Positions 36,269 to 45,985 of a stretch of 64,000 nt of DNA are shown here, in pieces (positions within the stretch are counted from its first letter, which is position 1; every line of letters begins with the position of its first letter). The stretch lies in contig NZ_CP045144.1 of the NCBI RefSeq assembly GCF_009223885.1, forward strand, positions 2,344,001-2,408,000. The letters are read 5' to 3'. Source of the stretch: Ancylobacter sp. TS-1. GTDB taxonomy: Bacteria; Pseudomonadota; Alphaproteobacteria; Rhizobiales; Xanthobacteraceae. The translations under genes were made by a program, and so were the position numbers. The notes beneath the pieces are model-generated. The model was not told the origin of the DNA. It did no database searches and was given only the letters and a program-made list of their open reading frames with translations.

Positions 36269-38992
36269 TCAGAAGCCCTCCGCGCCGGCCGGCTCGACGA
36301 GGATCTCGCGCTTGCCGGCGTGGTTGGCCGGCCCGACGAGGCCCTCGCGCTCCATGCGCTCGACCAGCGAGGCGGCGCGGTTGTAGCCGATCTGCAGCCG
36401 GCGCTGGATATAGGAGGTGGAGCACTTCCGGTCGCGCATCACCACCGCCACCGCCTGGCTGTAGAGGTCGCCGCCCTCCTCGGCGGTGCCCATGGCGCCC
36501 TTGTCGAAGACGGCGCCGTCCTCGCCGTCCTCGTCGAAGTCGGTCGTCACCGCGTCGAGATAGTCCGGCGCGCCCTGGGACTTCAGGTGCTCGACCACGC
36601 GCTCGACCTCCTGGTCGGAGACGAACGGGCCGTGCACGCGCGAGATGCGCCCGCCGCCGGCCATGTAGAGCATGTCGCCCTGGCCGAGCAGCTGCTCGGC
36701 GCCCATTTCGCCCAGAATCGTCCGCGAATCGATCTTCGACGTGACCTGGAAGGAGATGCGGGTCGGGAAGTTCGCCTTGATGGTGCCGGTAATGACGTCG
36801 ACGCTCGGGCGCTGCGTCGCCATGATCAGGTGGATACCGGCGGCGCGCGCCATCTGGGCGAGGCGCTGGATGGCGCCTTCGATGTCCTTGCCGGCGACCA
36901 TCATCAGGTCGGCCATCTCGTCGACCACGATCACGATGTAGGGAATCGGCGAGAGGTCCATCTCCTCGCGCTCATAGATCGCCTCGCCGGTCTCCTTGTC
37001 GAAACCGGTCTGCACGGTGCGCACGATCTGCTCGCCCTTGGCCTGCGCCTCGGCGATGCGGGCGTTGAAGCCGTCAATGTTGCGCACGCCGACCTTCGAC
37101 ATCTTGCGGTAGCGCTCCTCCATCTCGCGCACCGCCCATTTCAGCGCCACCACCGCCTTCTTCGGATCGGTGACGACGGGGGTGAGCAGATGGGGAATCC
37201 CGTCATAGACGGAAAGCTCCAGCATCTTCGGGTCGATCATGATCAGCCGGCAGTTCTCCGGCCTGTGCCGATAGAGCAGGCTCAAAATCATGGTGTTGAT
37301 GGCGACCGACTTGCCGGAGCCGGTGGTGCCGGCGACCAGCAGATGCGGCATGCGGGCGAGGTCGACGATCACCGGCTCGCCGCCGATGGTCTTGCCGAGC
37401 GCGATGGCGAGCTTGTGCGCCGCCTCGCCGAAATCCCGCGCGGCGAGAATCTCGCGCAGCAGCACCTTGTCGCGCTTGGGATTGGGCAGTTCGATGCCGA
37501 TGGCGTTCTTGCCCGGAATCACCGCGACGCGGGCGGAGATCGCGCTCATCGAGCGGGCGATGTCGTCGGCGAGGCCGATGACGCGGCTGGACTTGATGCC
37601 GGGCGCCGGCTCCAGCTCGTAAAGCGTCACGACAGGGCCGGGGCGCGCATTGACGATGGCGCCGCGCACGCCGAAATCGTCCAGCACGCCTTCCAGCAGG
37701 CGGGCGTTCTCGTCCAGCGCCTCGCGCGGCAGGGCCGGCCCGCTGCGCGGCGGCGGCGGCGACAGCAGGTCGAGGCCGGGCATCAGGTAGCGCCGGCGCT
37801 GCTCCTCCAGCGCGGCGCGCCCGCCCTTGATCGAGCGCAGCGGCGGCGGGCGGCGGGCGGTGGTGGCCGGCACCGGCGGCGCGGCGGGCTCGAAATCGGC
37901 CGGATCGGCACCGTCGGCGACGTCGTCCTCGGCCAGCTCGAAGCCGGCGACGTCGTCCTCCGGATCGAACTCGTCCCGGCCGCCGAAATTCGGTTCGTGG
38001 CGCGGCCCGCGCGCCAGCGGCGGCCCGTCCTCCTCGTCGAAGCCGAACGCACCGCGCACCCGTTCGCCCAGTCCCCGACGCGGGCGCTCGCGCGCCGGGC
38101 GGCGCGGCGCATCGGCGCCGAAACGGGCCCGGGCCGAGAGAAAGGCATGGGTGAACATGCCGAGCAGGAAGGCGAGCCTGCCCGGCTCATCATCCTCGAA
38201 CTCGGCCTCGTCCGCCTCGTCGTCGACCGGGCCGGCGCCACCGCCCAGGCCGCCGCCGACGGCGATCGGCAGCGCGACGCTGGCGGCCAGAAGGCAGATG
38301 CCCCCGATCACGGCATAGTCCAGTGCCCCGAGCCAGTTGGTGCGGAAGGCCGCCGGCACTGCCAGCACGCCCTCGCCCAGCACGCCGCCGAGGCCGCTCG
38401 GCAGCGGCCAGCCGCCAAGGCGCGGCAGGCAGGCGGCGAAGCCCGCCGCGAACACCACCCCGACGACGAGGGCGATGAGCCGCGCGCGCGGACGGTGCGG
38501 GCGCCGGTGGGTGAGGATCAGCCAGCCCCACACGCCGATCGGCAGCACCACGGCGAGCGCCGCGATCCCGAACAGCTGCATGGTGAGATCGGCGAAGACC
38601 GCGCCGGGAAGGCCGAGGAAATTGGACGGGGCGACCGCGCTGGAGCGGGAGAGGCTGGGATCGTCCGCCGACCAGCTCGCCAGCGCCAGCAGCATCAGGC
38701 CGGACAGCGCCAGCAAAGCGAGACCGACGAGTTCGGCGCCGCGCCGGCCGAGGGCGCCGCGAACCTCCTCGGGAAGGAAGCCACCCGGCGCGTTCCTGCG
38801 GCGGGGGCCCTTGGCCCGCACCACCGCCTTGCCGCCGGGCTTGCCCGGAACCTTGCCCGCAACACCGCCCCCGGCCTTGCCCGTGCGGCCGGCGGAAACG
38901 CGCCCCGGCATGGCGTCGGACCGGGACGCGCGTAGCGCCGCCGCCGGCAGGCGTCCCGTCTGGCCCATCTCGCGCCCTATCTCTCGCCCCAT
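36269..38992 (-). CDS. ftsK: DNA translocase FtsK
   Basis: The 907-residue septal DNA pump that clears and dimer-resolves chromosomes at division. About four membrane helices lie near residues 88-106, 140-160, 172-188 and 224-245. An acidic/proline linker of about 170 residues follows. The motor has Walker [15 protein letters not shown] near 555-568 and Walker [14 protein letters not shown]. The C-terminal gamma winged helix reads [20 protein letters not shown]. The start at 38992 gives a basic N-terminus; later in-frame ATGs (38968, 38911) are possible. It follows the aminotransferase gene after 22 bases. Confidence 0.95.
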   Translation of the reverse strand: MGREIGREMGQTGRLPAAALRASRSDAMPGRVSAGRTGKAGGGVAGKVPGKPGGKAVVRAKGPRRRNAPGGFLPEEVRGALGRRGAELVGLALLALSGLMLLALASWSADDPSLSRSSAVAPSNFLGLPGAVFADLTMQLFGIAALAVVLPIGVWGWLILTHRRPHRPRARLIALVVGVVFAAGFAACLPRLGGWPLPSGLGGVLGEGVLAVPAAFRTNWLGALDYAVIGGICLLAASVALPIAVGGGLGGGAGPVDDEADEAEFEDDEPGRLAFLLGMFTHAFLSARARFGADAPRRPARERPRRGLGERVRGAFGFDEEDGPPLARGPRHEPNFGGRDEFDPEDDVAGFELAEDDVADGADPADFEPAAPPVPATTARRPPPLRSIKGGRAALEEQRRRYLMPGLDLLSPPPPRSGPALPREALDENARLLEGVLDDFGVRGAIVNARPGPVVTLYELEPAPGIKSSRVIGLADDIARSMSAISARVAVIPGKNAIGIELPNPKRDKVLLREILAARDFGEAAHKLAIALGKTIGGEPVIVDLARMPHLLVAGTTGSGKSVAINTMILSLLYRHRPENCRLIMIDPKMLELSVYDGIPHLLTPVVTDPKKAVVALKWAVREMEERYRKMSKVGVRNIDGFNARIAEAQAKGEQIVRTVQTGFDKETGEAIYEREEMDLSPIPYIVIVVDEMADLMMVAGKDIEGAIQRLAQMARAAGIHLIMATQRPSVDVITGTIKANFPTRISFQVTSKIDSRTILGEMGAEQLLGQGDMLYMAGGGRISRVHGPFVSDQEVERVVEHLKSQGAPDYLDAVTTDFDEDGEDGAVFDKGAMGTAEEGGDLYSQAVAVVMRDRKCSTSYIQRRLQIGYNRAASLVERMEREGLVGPANHAGKREILVEPAGAEGF

Positions 38993-39014
38993 CTCGCCCC
39001 GTTCCCCATCCGCC

Positions 39015-40310
39015 TCAGGACAGCCCGGCCAGCAGGCGGGGCAGCGCCGCCTCGGTCGTCGCCAGGTCCTGCACCAGCGCGATGCGCAGATAGTCGGCGC
39101 CCGGATTGCGCCCGTCCGGCCCGCTCCGGCACAGATAGCCGCCGGGAACCGTGCGCAGCCCCTCGCGCTGCCACAGGCGGCGCGCGGCCGCCTCGCCGCC
39201 GCTCAGCGCGCCCGTGCGCAGCCCGGCGACGTTCAGCCAGAGGAAGAAGCCGCCATCGGGCCGCTCATAGTCGAAATGCCCCGCCAGCACGCGGTCGGCG
39301 ACGTCGAACTTCGCCCGGTAGAGGTCGCGGCTCGCGCGCACATGGGCCTCGTCGGCCAGCGCGGCGATGGCGACCCATTGCAGCGGCTCGGGCACCTGCG
39401 GCGCGGCCACGTTGCGGAACTCGCCGAAGGCGTCGATGAAGCGCGCATCGCCGGCGCAGAAGCCGCAGCGCAGCCCCGGCAGGCTGGAGCGCTTGGACAG
39501 CGAGTTGAAGGTGACGACGCCGGTGAAGTCCGCGCCCACGACCTCCAATATGCCGGTCGGCGGCGCCGCGCCGAGCCAGATCTCCGAATAGCACTCGTCG
39601 GCGAACACCATCACCTCATGGGCCCGGCACAGCGCCACCAGCCGTTCCAGATAGGCGCGCGGAGCGATGGTGCCCTGCGGGTTGGCCGGCGAGGCGAAAT
39701 AGAGCGCCACGGTGCGGTCGAGCAGTTCCGGGGCGAGCGCGTCGAGGTCGGGCAGCCAGCCCCCTCCGGCCGGCAGCGGCAGGGCGACGCTCTTGCAGCC
39801 GGCCGCCTCCGCGCCCGCGCCATAGGCGGCGTAGAACGGGTTGGGCAGCAGCACGGCGGGAGCGCCGGCGCCGATGCTGGCCTGCTTGGACGGCGACAGC
39901 AGCCGGCGCGCCATCAGCGCGGCGAAGAACAGGCCCTCGCGGGAGCCGTTGAGCACCAGCACCTCGCGCTCGGCGTCGGGCCTGCGCGCCAGCGCGTAGC
40001 GGCGGGCGAGCCAGTCGGCGGCGGCGGCGCGAAACTCGGGCAGGCCCTTGCCGGCGGGGTAGCGGCCGAAGCCGTCGAGATGGGCGGCGAGCACCTCGCC
40101 GACGAAATCCGGCATGGCATGGCGCGGCTCGCCCACGGCAAGGCTCAGCGCCGGCCTGCCCGGCGCGATGTCGGCCAGCAGCTCGGTCAGCCGCACGAAG
40201 GGCGAGCGCGCCGCCGGGCCGGGATCGGCGGCCGGGCGCGTCGTCTCGTCGCTCGCAACGCCTTGAAGAACGGGATCGGGCACGGGTGAACGTCTCGCCA
40301 TGCGCCGCAA
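39015..40310 (-). CDS. PLP-dependent aminotransferase (probable succinyldiaminopimelate transaminase, DapC-like)
   Basis: A 431-residue fold-type I aminotransferase. Seen are [16 protein letters not shown] near the N-terminus, [11 protein letters not shown], the aspartate loop [11 protein letters not shown], and the PLP lysine in [17 protein letters not shown]. The end [19 protein letters not shown] is typical of the DapC-like branch, which makes N-succinyl-L,L-diaminopimelate for lysine and peptidoglycan. lysA lies 5 kb downstream. Class I/II enzymes are hard to tell apart, so DapC is inferred. An alternative start is at 40301. Confidence 0.82.
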   Translation of the reverse strand: MRRMARRSPVPDPVLQGVASDETTRPAADPGPAARSPFVRLTELLADIAPGRPALSLAVGEPRHAMPDFVGEVLAAHLDGFGRYPAGKGLPEFRAAAADWLARRYALARRPDAEREVLVLNGSREGLFFAALMARRLLSPSKQASIGAGAPAVLLPNPFYAAYGAGAEAAGCKSVALPLPAGGGWLPDLDALAPELLDRTVALYFASPANPQGTIAPRAYLERLVALCRAHEVMVFADECYSEIWLGAAPPTGILEVVGADFTGVVTFNSLSKRSSLPGLRCGFCAGDARFIDAFGEFRNVAAPQVPEPLQWVAIAALADEAHVRASRDLYRAKFDVADRVLAGHFDYERPDGGFFLWLNVAGLRTGALSGGEAAARRLWQREGLRTVPGGYLCRSGPDGRNPGADYLRIALVQDLATTEAALPRLLAGLS

Positions 40311-40462
40311 AAGCGCGGCGTCTCGCTCCAGAATAGGACCGGCGCGGTAAAGGCGTTCTTAACCATGGAGGACGAGGGCGGCCGGGCGGGGCCGAAGAGG
40401 CCGGGCGCGGGAAGGCGCGCGGCGCGCGAGGGGGCGCACGGACCCATAACGCACGGGCCAAC

Positions 40463-40492
40463 AAAAAAGACCCCGGCGCATGGCCGGGGTCT
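40463..40492 (-). terminator. Terminator of glnK-amtB
   Basis: Read on the minus strand, a ten-base perfect stem (AGACCCCGGC with GCCGGGGTCT) and a short loop are followed by six T. It lies 35 bases past the amtB stop. Confidence 0.9.
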
Positions 40493-40527
40493 CGAGGCAG
40501 CGGGAGGCTGCGGAAAGGCAGGCGATG

Positions 40528-41892
40528 TCAGCTGTGGTAGGCGCGCTCGCCGTGCTCGACGATGTCGAGACCCTCGCGCTCCTTCTCCACCGACGGACGC
40601 AGGCCGACGAGGATGTTGACGATGTAGTAGATGATCGCCGAGACGACACCGCACCACACGATCGTGGCCGCCACCGCCTGGAGCTGCACCCACACCTGGT
40701 GCCCCATCTCGTAGTCCGCGATGCCCGGGCCGCCGAGGGCCGGAGCGACCACGATGCCGGTGCCGATGGCGCCGACGATGCCGCCCACGCCGTGGACGCC
40801 GAACACGTCGAGGCTGTCGTCATAGCCCAGCGCGTTCTTGATGGTGGTGCAGAAGAAGAAGCAGATGATCGAGGCGACGAAGCCGAGCACGATCGCGCCG
40901 AGCGGACCGGAAAGGCCGGCAGCCGGGGTGATCGCGACGAGGCCGGCGACCATGCCGGAGATCGCGCCGAGCATGGAGGGCTTGCCCTTGGCCAGCCACT
41001 CGATGAGCGACCAGCCCACGATCGCGCCGGCGGTGGCGACGAAGGTGTTGATCACGGCGAGCGTGGTGCCGGCATTGGCTTCGAGGTTGGAGCCGGCGTT
41101 GAAGCCGAACCAGCCGACCCACAGGACGCTGGCGCCGACCATCGCGAAGGGCAGCGAGTGGGGAGGCATCAGTTCCTTGCCGTAGCCCGTGCGCTTGCCG
41201 ATGATGATGCAGCCCACGAGGCCCGCAATACCGGCATTGATGTGCACCACGGTGCCGCCGGCGAAGTCGAGCGCGCCCATGGCGAAGAGGTAGCCCTCCG
41301 AGAACCACACCATGTGGGCGATCGGGTAGTACACGAACGTCACCCACAGGACGCAGAACAGCACGATCGCCGAGAACTTCATGCGTTCGGCGAAGGCGCC
41401 GATGATCAGCGCGGGGGTGATGGCCGAGAAGGTCATCTGGAAGACGATGAAGATGTATTCGGGGATCTTCACATTGGCCGAGAAGGTGTCGGCGAGGCTT
41501 TCCGTCGTCACGCCGGCGAGGAAGGCCTTCTCGAAGCCACCGATGAAGGCGTTGCCCGAGGTGAAGGCGAGCGAGTAGCCGTAGAACACCCAGATCAGCA
41601 TCATCACCGCGGCGATGACCGTGACCTGCATCAGCACGGAGAGCATGTTCTTGGCGCGCACCAGGCCGCCATAGAACAGGGCGAGGCCGGGCACCGTCAT
41701 GAACAGCACGAGGATGGAGGAGACCATCATCCAGGTGACGTCGCCCTTGTCCACCGTGGCCACCACAGCGGCGGCCTCAGCGGTGGCTTCGGCGCCGGTG
41801 GCCGGGTTGTCCTGGGCGAAAGCGGCGGCCGCGAACAGCGCCGTCGTCGCCAGCACGGGAAGGCCCGCGCGTATCCAGTTCTTCGTCGTCAT
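40528..41892 (-). CDS. amtB: Ammonium transporter AmtB
   Basis: A 454-residue inner-membrane ammonium channel. A cleavable signal segment (about 1-27, ending AAAFAQ) precedes eleven membrane helices. Family marks are VPGLALFYGGLVRAKN, DFAGGTVVHINAGIAGL and the late DVFGVHGVGGIVGAIGTG, which hold the pore histidines and phenylalanine-gate region. It follows glnK after 51 bases, and PII binds Amt to block uptake when nitrogen is ample. The ATG at 41892 has GGAG ten bases ahead. Confidence 0.96.
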   Translation of the reverse strand: MTTKNWIRAGLPVLATTALFAAAAFAQDNPATGAEATAEAAAVVATVDKGDVTWMMVSSILVLFMTVPGLALFYGGLVRAKNMLSVLMQVTVIAAVMMLIWVFYGYSLAFTSGNAFIGGFEKAFLAGVTTESLADTFSANVKIPEYIFIVFQMTFSAITPALIIGAFAERMKFSAIVLFCVLWVTFVYYPIAHMVWFSEGYLFAMGALDFAGGTVVHINAGIAGLVGCIIIGKRTGYGKELMPPHSLPFAMVGASVLWVGWFGFNAGSNLEANAGTTLAVINTFVATAGAIVGWSLIEWLAKGKPSMLGAISGMVAGLVAITPAAGLSGPLGAIVLGFVASIICFFFCTTIKNALGYDDSLDVFGVHGVGGIVGAIGTGIVVAPALGGPGIADYEMGHQVWVQLQAVAATIVWCGVVSAIIYYIVNILVGLRPSVEKEREGLDIVEHGERAYHS

Positions 41893-41943
41893 GGGTTCAA
41901 TGCTCCGTCGCAATCGGAAAATGTCGGGATCAATGACGCGGGC

Positions 41944-42282
41944 TCAGAGCGCGTCGGCGTCGGTCTCACCGGTGCGGATGCGCACGGCCTGGTCGATCGC
42001 ATAGACGAAGATCTTGCCGTCGCCGATCTGGCCGGTCTTGGCCGAGACGGTGATGGCGTCGATGACCTTGGAAACCTGATCGGAAGGCACGGCGACCTCG
42101 ATCTTGAGCTTCGGCAGGAAGCTCACCGCGTATTCCGCGCCGCGATAGATCTCGGTGTGGCCCTTCTGACGGCCGTATCCCTTGACCTCCGTGACGGTCA
42201 GTCCGTGCACACCTATCCCAGTGAGCGCATCCCGGACTTCCTCAAGCTTGAAAGGCTTGATGATAGCCATGACGATCTTCAT
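41944..42282 (-). CDS. glnK: Nitrogen regulatory PII protein GlnK
   Basis: A 112-residue PII signal protein. The T-loop has Tyr51 in GHTEIYRGAEY, the usual uridylylation site. ATP/2-oxoglutarate-binding segments SAKTGQIGDGKIFVY and the N-terminal MKIVMAIIKPFKLEEV are intact. Position before amtB indicates GlnK rather than GlnB. The ATG at 42282 is the true start; the open frame extends to 42381 without family character. A -24/-12 promoter lies 114 bases upstream, which suggests NtrC control under nitrogen limitation. Confidence 0.96.
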   Translation of the reverse strand: MKIVMAIIKPFKLEEVRDALTGIGVHGLTVTEVKGYGRQKGHTEIYRGAEYAVSFLPKLKIEVAVPSDQVSKVIDAITVSAKTGQIGDGKIFVYAIDQAVRIRTGETDADAL

Positions 42283-42604
42283 GGTTCCTGTCCCCGCTTG
42301 GCCCCGAACCGCTGGCGACAGGGTTCCGGGCGTTTCATTTCGGACTCGGCCAGGCGGATAACACTCCGACCCTTCGGTCAAGCCGCGAACAGGGAATCAA
42401 TTCGCGTGCCAACCGTGCGGCGCAAACGGTTTCGTGCCGGTCGCACCCCGGCGAATCTCCGTTCACCAGCGCCGGCAAGCCGTGAGTCGGCGGGTTTCCC
42501 ATGGCTAGGAAGGCGTGCGGGGGAAAGGCCGCTGCTCATTTCTTGATCGGACGGGCGGGCCTCCATCGGTGCCCGCCCAACAATTGCCACATGCTGATTA
42601 ATTT
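42283..42604. other. Intergenic region upstream of glnK
   Basis: These 322 bases lie between tesB and glnK (both minus strand) and hold no supported gene. They contain the sigma-54 promoter at 42396-42412. Further upstream, GGCGCAAACGGTTTCGTGCC (42419-42438) is an imperfect dyad where an activator could bind, but its spacing does not match the classical NtrC site. Confidence 0.5.
42396..42412 (-). promoter_or_regulatory. Sigma-54 (-24/-12) promoter of glnK-amtB
   Basis: On the minus strand the bases read TTGGCACGCGAATTGAT. This fits the consensus YTGGCACG-N4-TTGCW with one mismatch at the last but one position, and the GG and TG doublets have the required spacing. Position before glnK-amtB is where nitrogen-regulated RpoN promoters are found. 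Confidence 0.78.
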
Positions 42605-43480
42605 TCAAGCAGATGCCTTGGCTGTAGGCGTTACCTGCCGGATCAGCCCCTCCTGCGCCACCGAGGCCACCAGCCGCGCGGCGCGGTCGTAGACCAGCCC
42701 GCGCGCCAGTCCGCGCGCGCCGGAGGCGCTGGGGCTGTCCTGCGTGTAGAGCAGCCAGTCGTCGGCCCGGAAGGGGCGGTGCAGCCAGAGCGCATGGTCG
42801 AGGCTCGCCGCCTGGATGTTCTGCCCGAGCACGCTGGTGCCGTGCACCAGCGTCGTCGCCTCCAGCAGCGTCATGTCGCTGGCATAGGCCAGCACCGCGC
42901 GATGCAGGCCCGGATCATCCGCCAGCGCTCCGGCGGCGCGGAACCAGAGGGCGCGGCGCGGCGCGCTGCGGGCCTCGCCGAGCCCGATCGGCCTCAGTTC
43001 GATCGGGCGCGGGCGCATCCAGTAGTCGCGCACCGGCTGGGGCAGGCGCTCGAGCACCGCCGCCGGCAGGTCCTCGATGCCCGGCACCTCCTCGGGAGTG
43101 GGCACCACCATTTCCAGGTCGAGCTGGTGCTCCAGCCCCGGCTCCTCGCGGTGGAACGACACCGACATGATGAAGATCGGCCGCCCGTGCTGGATCGCCA
43201 CCGTGCGGCGGGTGGCGAAGCTGCGCCCGTCGCGCACCCGCTCGACCTCGTAGACGATCGGGATGGTGGGATCGCCGGCGAGCAGGAAATAGGCGTGCAT
43301 GGAATGGGCGGCGAGATCGACCGTGCGCTGCGCGGCGACCAGCGCCTGCGCAAGCACCTGCCCGCCGAAGACGCGGGTGCGGAACGGCCAGCTTTCCGGC
43401 GGGTTGGAGCCGCGGAACAGGTTTTCCTCCAGCGGCTCCAGATCGAGCACATCGACCAGCTCGGCAACGTGGTTCGGCAT
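42605..43480 (-). CDS. tesB: Acyl-CoA thioesterase II
   Basis: A 291-residue double-hotdog thioesterase that hydrolyses acyl-CoA. Seen are EENLFRGSNPPESWPFRTRV and VFGGQVLAQALVAAQRTV in the first hotdog. The second holds YASDMTLLEATTLVHG, with the catalytic Asp, and SLDHALWLHRPFRADDWLLY. Length matches TesB. The ATG at 43480 was chosen over 43567, which adds unrelated residues. It diverges from the ubiquinone hydroxylase gene and precedes glnK, as in several relatives. Confidence 0.94.
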   Translation of the reverse strand: MPNHVAELVDVLDLEPLEENLFRGSNPPESWPFRTRVFGGQVLAQALVAAQRTVDLAAHSMHAYFLLAGDPTIPIVYEVERVRDGRSFATRRTVAIQHGRPIFIMSVSFHREEPGLEHQLDLEMVVPTPEEVPGIEDLPAAVLERLPQPVRDYWMRPRPIELRPIGLGEARSAPRRALWFRAAGALADDPGLHRAVLAYASDMTLLEATTLVHGTSVLGQNIQAASLDHALWLHRPFRADDWLLYTQDSPSASGARGLARGLVYDRAARLVASVAQEGLIRQVTPTAKASA

Positions 43481-43606
43481 CGGCGGCGACTCTCCTGCGC
43501 GGGATGCGCGGCTTGATCGGGCGCATTGTTCGAGGCGGGTAGCTAAGGCATATGATGCCCCCCGCACAATGCGGACGACGGGCGAAGGAAGCGAGAGGCG
43601 AAGCGG

Positions 43607-44851
43607 ATGGGACAGCGGCAGACCTATGACGCGGTGATCGCTGGCGGCGGCCTCGCCGGCCTCTCCCTCGCGCTGGCGCTACGCCAGGGGCTGGGCGCGG
43701 GGGCGCGGATCGCCATTGCCGACCCCGCCTTCGCCGCGCCCGCCGCGGACGGGCTGCCGCGCAGCGCCGACATGCGCGCCTCGGCCATCGCCGCCGGCGC
43801 CCGCCGGCTGTTCGAGGCGCTCGGCGTGTGGGAGCACGTCGCCGCCGAGGCCGAGCCGATCCTCGCTATGGAGATCACCGATTCGAAGCTCGGCGACGCC
43901 GCGCGGCCGGTGTTCCTGTCCTTCGACGGCGAGGTCCGGCCGGGCGAGCCCTTCGCCCATATGGTGCCGAATGCGCGGCTTCAGGACGCCATGACGGCGC
44001 TGGCGCGCACGCGCGACATCGCGCTTCTGCCGACCCCGGTCGCCGGCTTCGCCGCCGGCCCGGCCCGCACGACGCTCACCCTCGCCGGCGGCGGCGAGAT
44101 CGGCGCCGGCCTCCTCGCCGCCTGCGACGGTGCCCGCTCGAAGCTGCGCGCGCTGGCCGGCATCGGCGTGGTCGGCTGGCCCTACGGCCAGTCCGCCATC
44201 GTGATGACGGTCGGCCATGAGCGCCCGCATGGCGGCAAGGCGATCGAGCATTTCCTTCCCGCCGGCCCCTTCGCCATGCTGCCGCTGACCGGCAATCGCT
44301 GCTCCATTGTCTGGACCGAGGCGAGCGACACCGCCGCGCGCCTGCTCGCCCTTCCGCGCATTCTGCTCAAGGACGAGCTGGAGCGCCGCTTCGGGCTGGA
44401 GCTGGGGGAGATCGAGATCCTCGACGAGCCGAAGGCGTTCCCGCTCGGCTTCCAGATGGCGCGCGCCTTCATCGGCGAGCGGCTGGCGCTGGTGGGCGAC
44501 GCCGCTCACACCATCCACCCCATCGCCGGGCAGGGCATCAATATGGGCCTGCGCGACGTCGCGGCGCTGGCGGAGGCCGTCACCGACGCCGCCCGCCTCG
44601 GCCTCGACATTGGCGGGCCGGACGTTCTGGAGCGCTACCAGCGCTGGCGCCGCTTCGACACGCTGGCCATGGGCGCGGCGACCGACGGGCTGAACCGGCT
44701 GTTCGGCATCCGCTCGGACGCGGTGCGCCTCGTGCGCGACGTCGGCCTCGGCCTCGTCGAGCGCATGCCGGCGCTGAAGTCCTTCTTCATCCGCGACGCC
44801 GCCGGCATTGGCGGGCAGGCGCCGAAGCTGCTGCGCGGCGAGGCGCTCTGA
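43607..44851 (+). CDS. UbiH/UbiF/VisC/COQ6-family FAD hydroxylase
   Basis: A 414-residue FAD-dependent monooxygenase that hydroxylates the ring in ubiquinone synthesis. The FAD Rossmann motif is AVIAGGGLAGLSLALAL at residues 10-26. The GD motif reads ALVGDAAHTIHPIAGQGINM near 298-317, characteristic of this group. GAGAGG lies upstream of the start. The precise ring position (UbiH, UbiF or UbiL-like) cannot be told from sequence. It converges on the Trm112-like gene with six bases between. Confidence 0.91.
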   Translation: MGQRQTYDAVIAGGGLAGLSLALALRQGLGAGARIAIADPAFAAPAADGLPRSADMRASAIAAGARRLFEALGVWEHVAAEAEPILAMEITDSKLGDAARPVFLSFDGEVRPGEPFAHMVPNARLQDAMTALARTRDIALLPTPVAGFAAGPARTTLTLAGGGEIGAGLLAACDGARSKLRALAGIGVVGWPYGQSAIVMTVGHERPHGGKAIEHFLPAGPFAMLPLTGNRCSIVWTEASDTAARLLALPRILLKDELERRFGLELGEIEILDEPKAFPLGFQMARAFIGERLALVGDAAHTIHPIAGQGINMGLRDVAALAEAVTDAARLGLDIGGPDVLERYQRWRRFDTLAMGAATDGLNRLFGIRSDAVRLVRDVGLGLVERMPALKSFFIRDAAGIGGQAPKLLRGEAL

Positions 44852-44857
44852 AGACGG

Positions 44858-45085
44858 CTAGCGCGCCAGCTCATCCTCGGTGAGCGCGCGGGCCTCGTCG
44901 GCGAGCATGATCGGGATGCCGTCGCGGATCGGATAGGCGAGGCGGGCGGCGCGGGAAATCAGCTCGCGGGCCTCGCGGTCATAGTCCAGCGGCGCCTTCG
45001 TCACCGGGCACACCAGCAGTTCGAGCAGCTTCGGGTCGATCTCGTAGCCGGAGCGGGCGGCGGGCTTGTCGGAATTCACGGTCAT
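44858..45085 (-). CDS. Trm112-family small protein
   Basis: A 75-residue protein of the Trm112p-like (UPF0434) group. The typical [17 protein letters not shown] and [18 protein letters not shown] are present. Only one cysteine (in LVCP) remains, as in most bacterial members, so no full zinc site is formed. Eukaryotic Trm112 activates methyltransferases; the bacterial role is unclear. In several relatives it follows a thioredoxin-LON pair, which here is 5 kb away on the other strand. Confidence 0.88.
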   Translation of the reverse strand: MTVNSDKPAARSGYEIDPKLLELLVCPVTKAPLDYDREARELISRAARLAYPIRDGIPIMLADEARALTEDELAR

Positions 45086-45201
45086 GGGCGCGGGCCTTCT
45101 TGATATCGGCGACGGCGACGGATTCCCGCTATATAGCGCAGCAAGCTGACATTCTCACGTCGCTACCCGTTTCTTCCCGCGCCCCGCCACGACAGCGATT
45201 G

Positions 45202-45876
45202 ATGGACCTGCACGCCCTCGACCTCTCCCACGAACAGCGCCTCGACGGCGAGACCCTGCAACAATGGGTGTTCCGCCGCCTGCGGCGCTCGGTCATGTCC
45301 GGCCGTTTCCCCCCGGGCAAGGCGGTGACGATCCGCGGGCTCGCCGACGCGCTCGGCGTGTCCTCGATGCCGGTGCGCGAGGCGTTGCGGCGTCTGGTGG
45401 CCGAGCGGGCGCTGGTGCTGCTCGACAATCGCCGCGTGCGCGTGCCGGAAATGACCGCCCGCCGCTTCGAGGAACTGATGGCCGCGCGCACCCTGCTGGA
45501 ATGCGAGGCGGCCTCGCGCGCGCTCGGCGTCGCCGACGCAGCCTTCATCGCGCGGCTGGACGAGCTCAACCGCGAATCGGACGCGGCGGTGGCGGCCGAC
45601 GACATCGAGGCGATGATCGAGACCAACCTCGCCTTCCACGCCGCGCTTTATGGTGGGCGGCCCGACAATGTGCTGCTGCCGCTGATCGAATCGGTCTGGC
45701 TGCAGATCGGCCCGTTCATGCGCCTCGCCCTGGCCGATCTTGAGCGCCACTACACGGTCGACCGCCACGCGGAGGCGCTCTCTGCGCTCCGGGCCGGCGA
45801 CGCAGCGGCGCTGCGCCGCGCCATCGAGGCCGACATTCGCGACGGCATCGGCCACCTGCTGGCGCAGCTCGGGTAG
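45202..45876 (+). CDS. GntR-family regulator (FCD subfamily)
   Basis: A 224-residue regulator with an N-terminal winged helix-turn-helix (IRGLADALGVSSMPVREALR, about residues 49-68) and an FCD ligand domain (FHAALYGGRPDNVLLPLIES, and a late RHAEALSALRAGD). The ligand is unknown. The ATG at 45202 starts the conserved part; the open frame begins at 45100 without a ribosome site. It converges on the class-I amidotransferase hydrolase with a palindromic repeat between. It could regulate that gene or another amino-acid or amine degradation route. Confidence 0.88.
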   Translation: MDLHALDLSHEQRLDGETLQQWVFRRLRRSVMSGRFPPGKAVTIRGLADALGVSSMPVREALRRLVAERALVLLDNRRVRVPEMTARRFEELMAARTLLECEAASRALGVADAAFIARLDELNRESDAAVAADDIEAMIETNLAFHAALYGGRPDNVLLPLIESVWLQIGPFMRLALADLERHYTVDRHAEALSALRAGDAAALRRAIEADIRDGIGHLLAQLG

Positions 45877-45884
45877 CCCCCGAA

Positions 45885-45976
45885 CGTCATCCCGGCCGAA
45901 GGCGAAGCCGCAGAGCCGGGATCGCTTTCCATTCGGCTGACGATCCCGGATCGGCCTTCGGCCGTCCAGGATGACG
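45885..45976. repeat. Palindromic repeat element, copy 2
   Basis: A 92-base imperfect palindrome with outer arms GTCATCCCGGCCG and CGGCCGTCCAGGATGAC and inner GCCGGGATCGC/GATCCCGGATC, sharing these with the element at 29471-29591. It again lies between two converging genes. Confidence 0.82.
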
Positions 45977-45985
45977 GCGCGCGGC

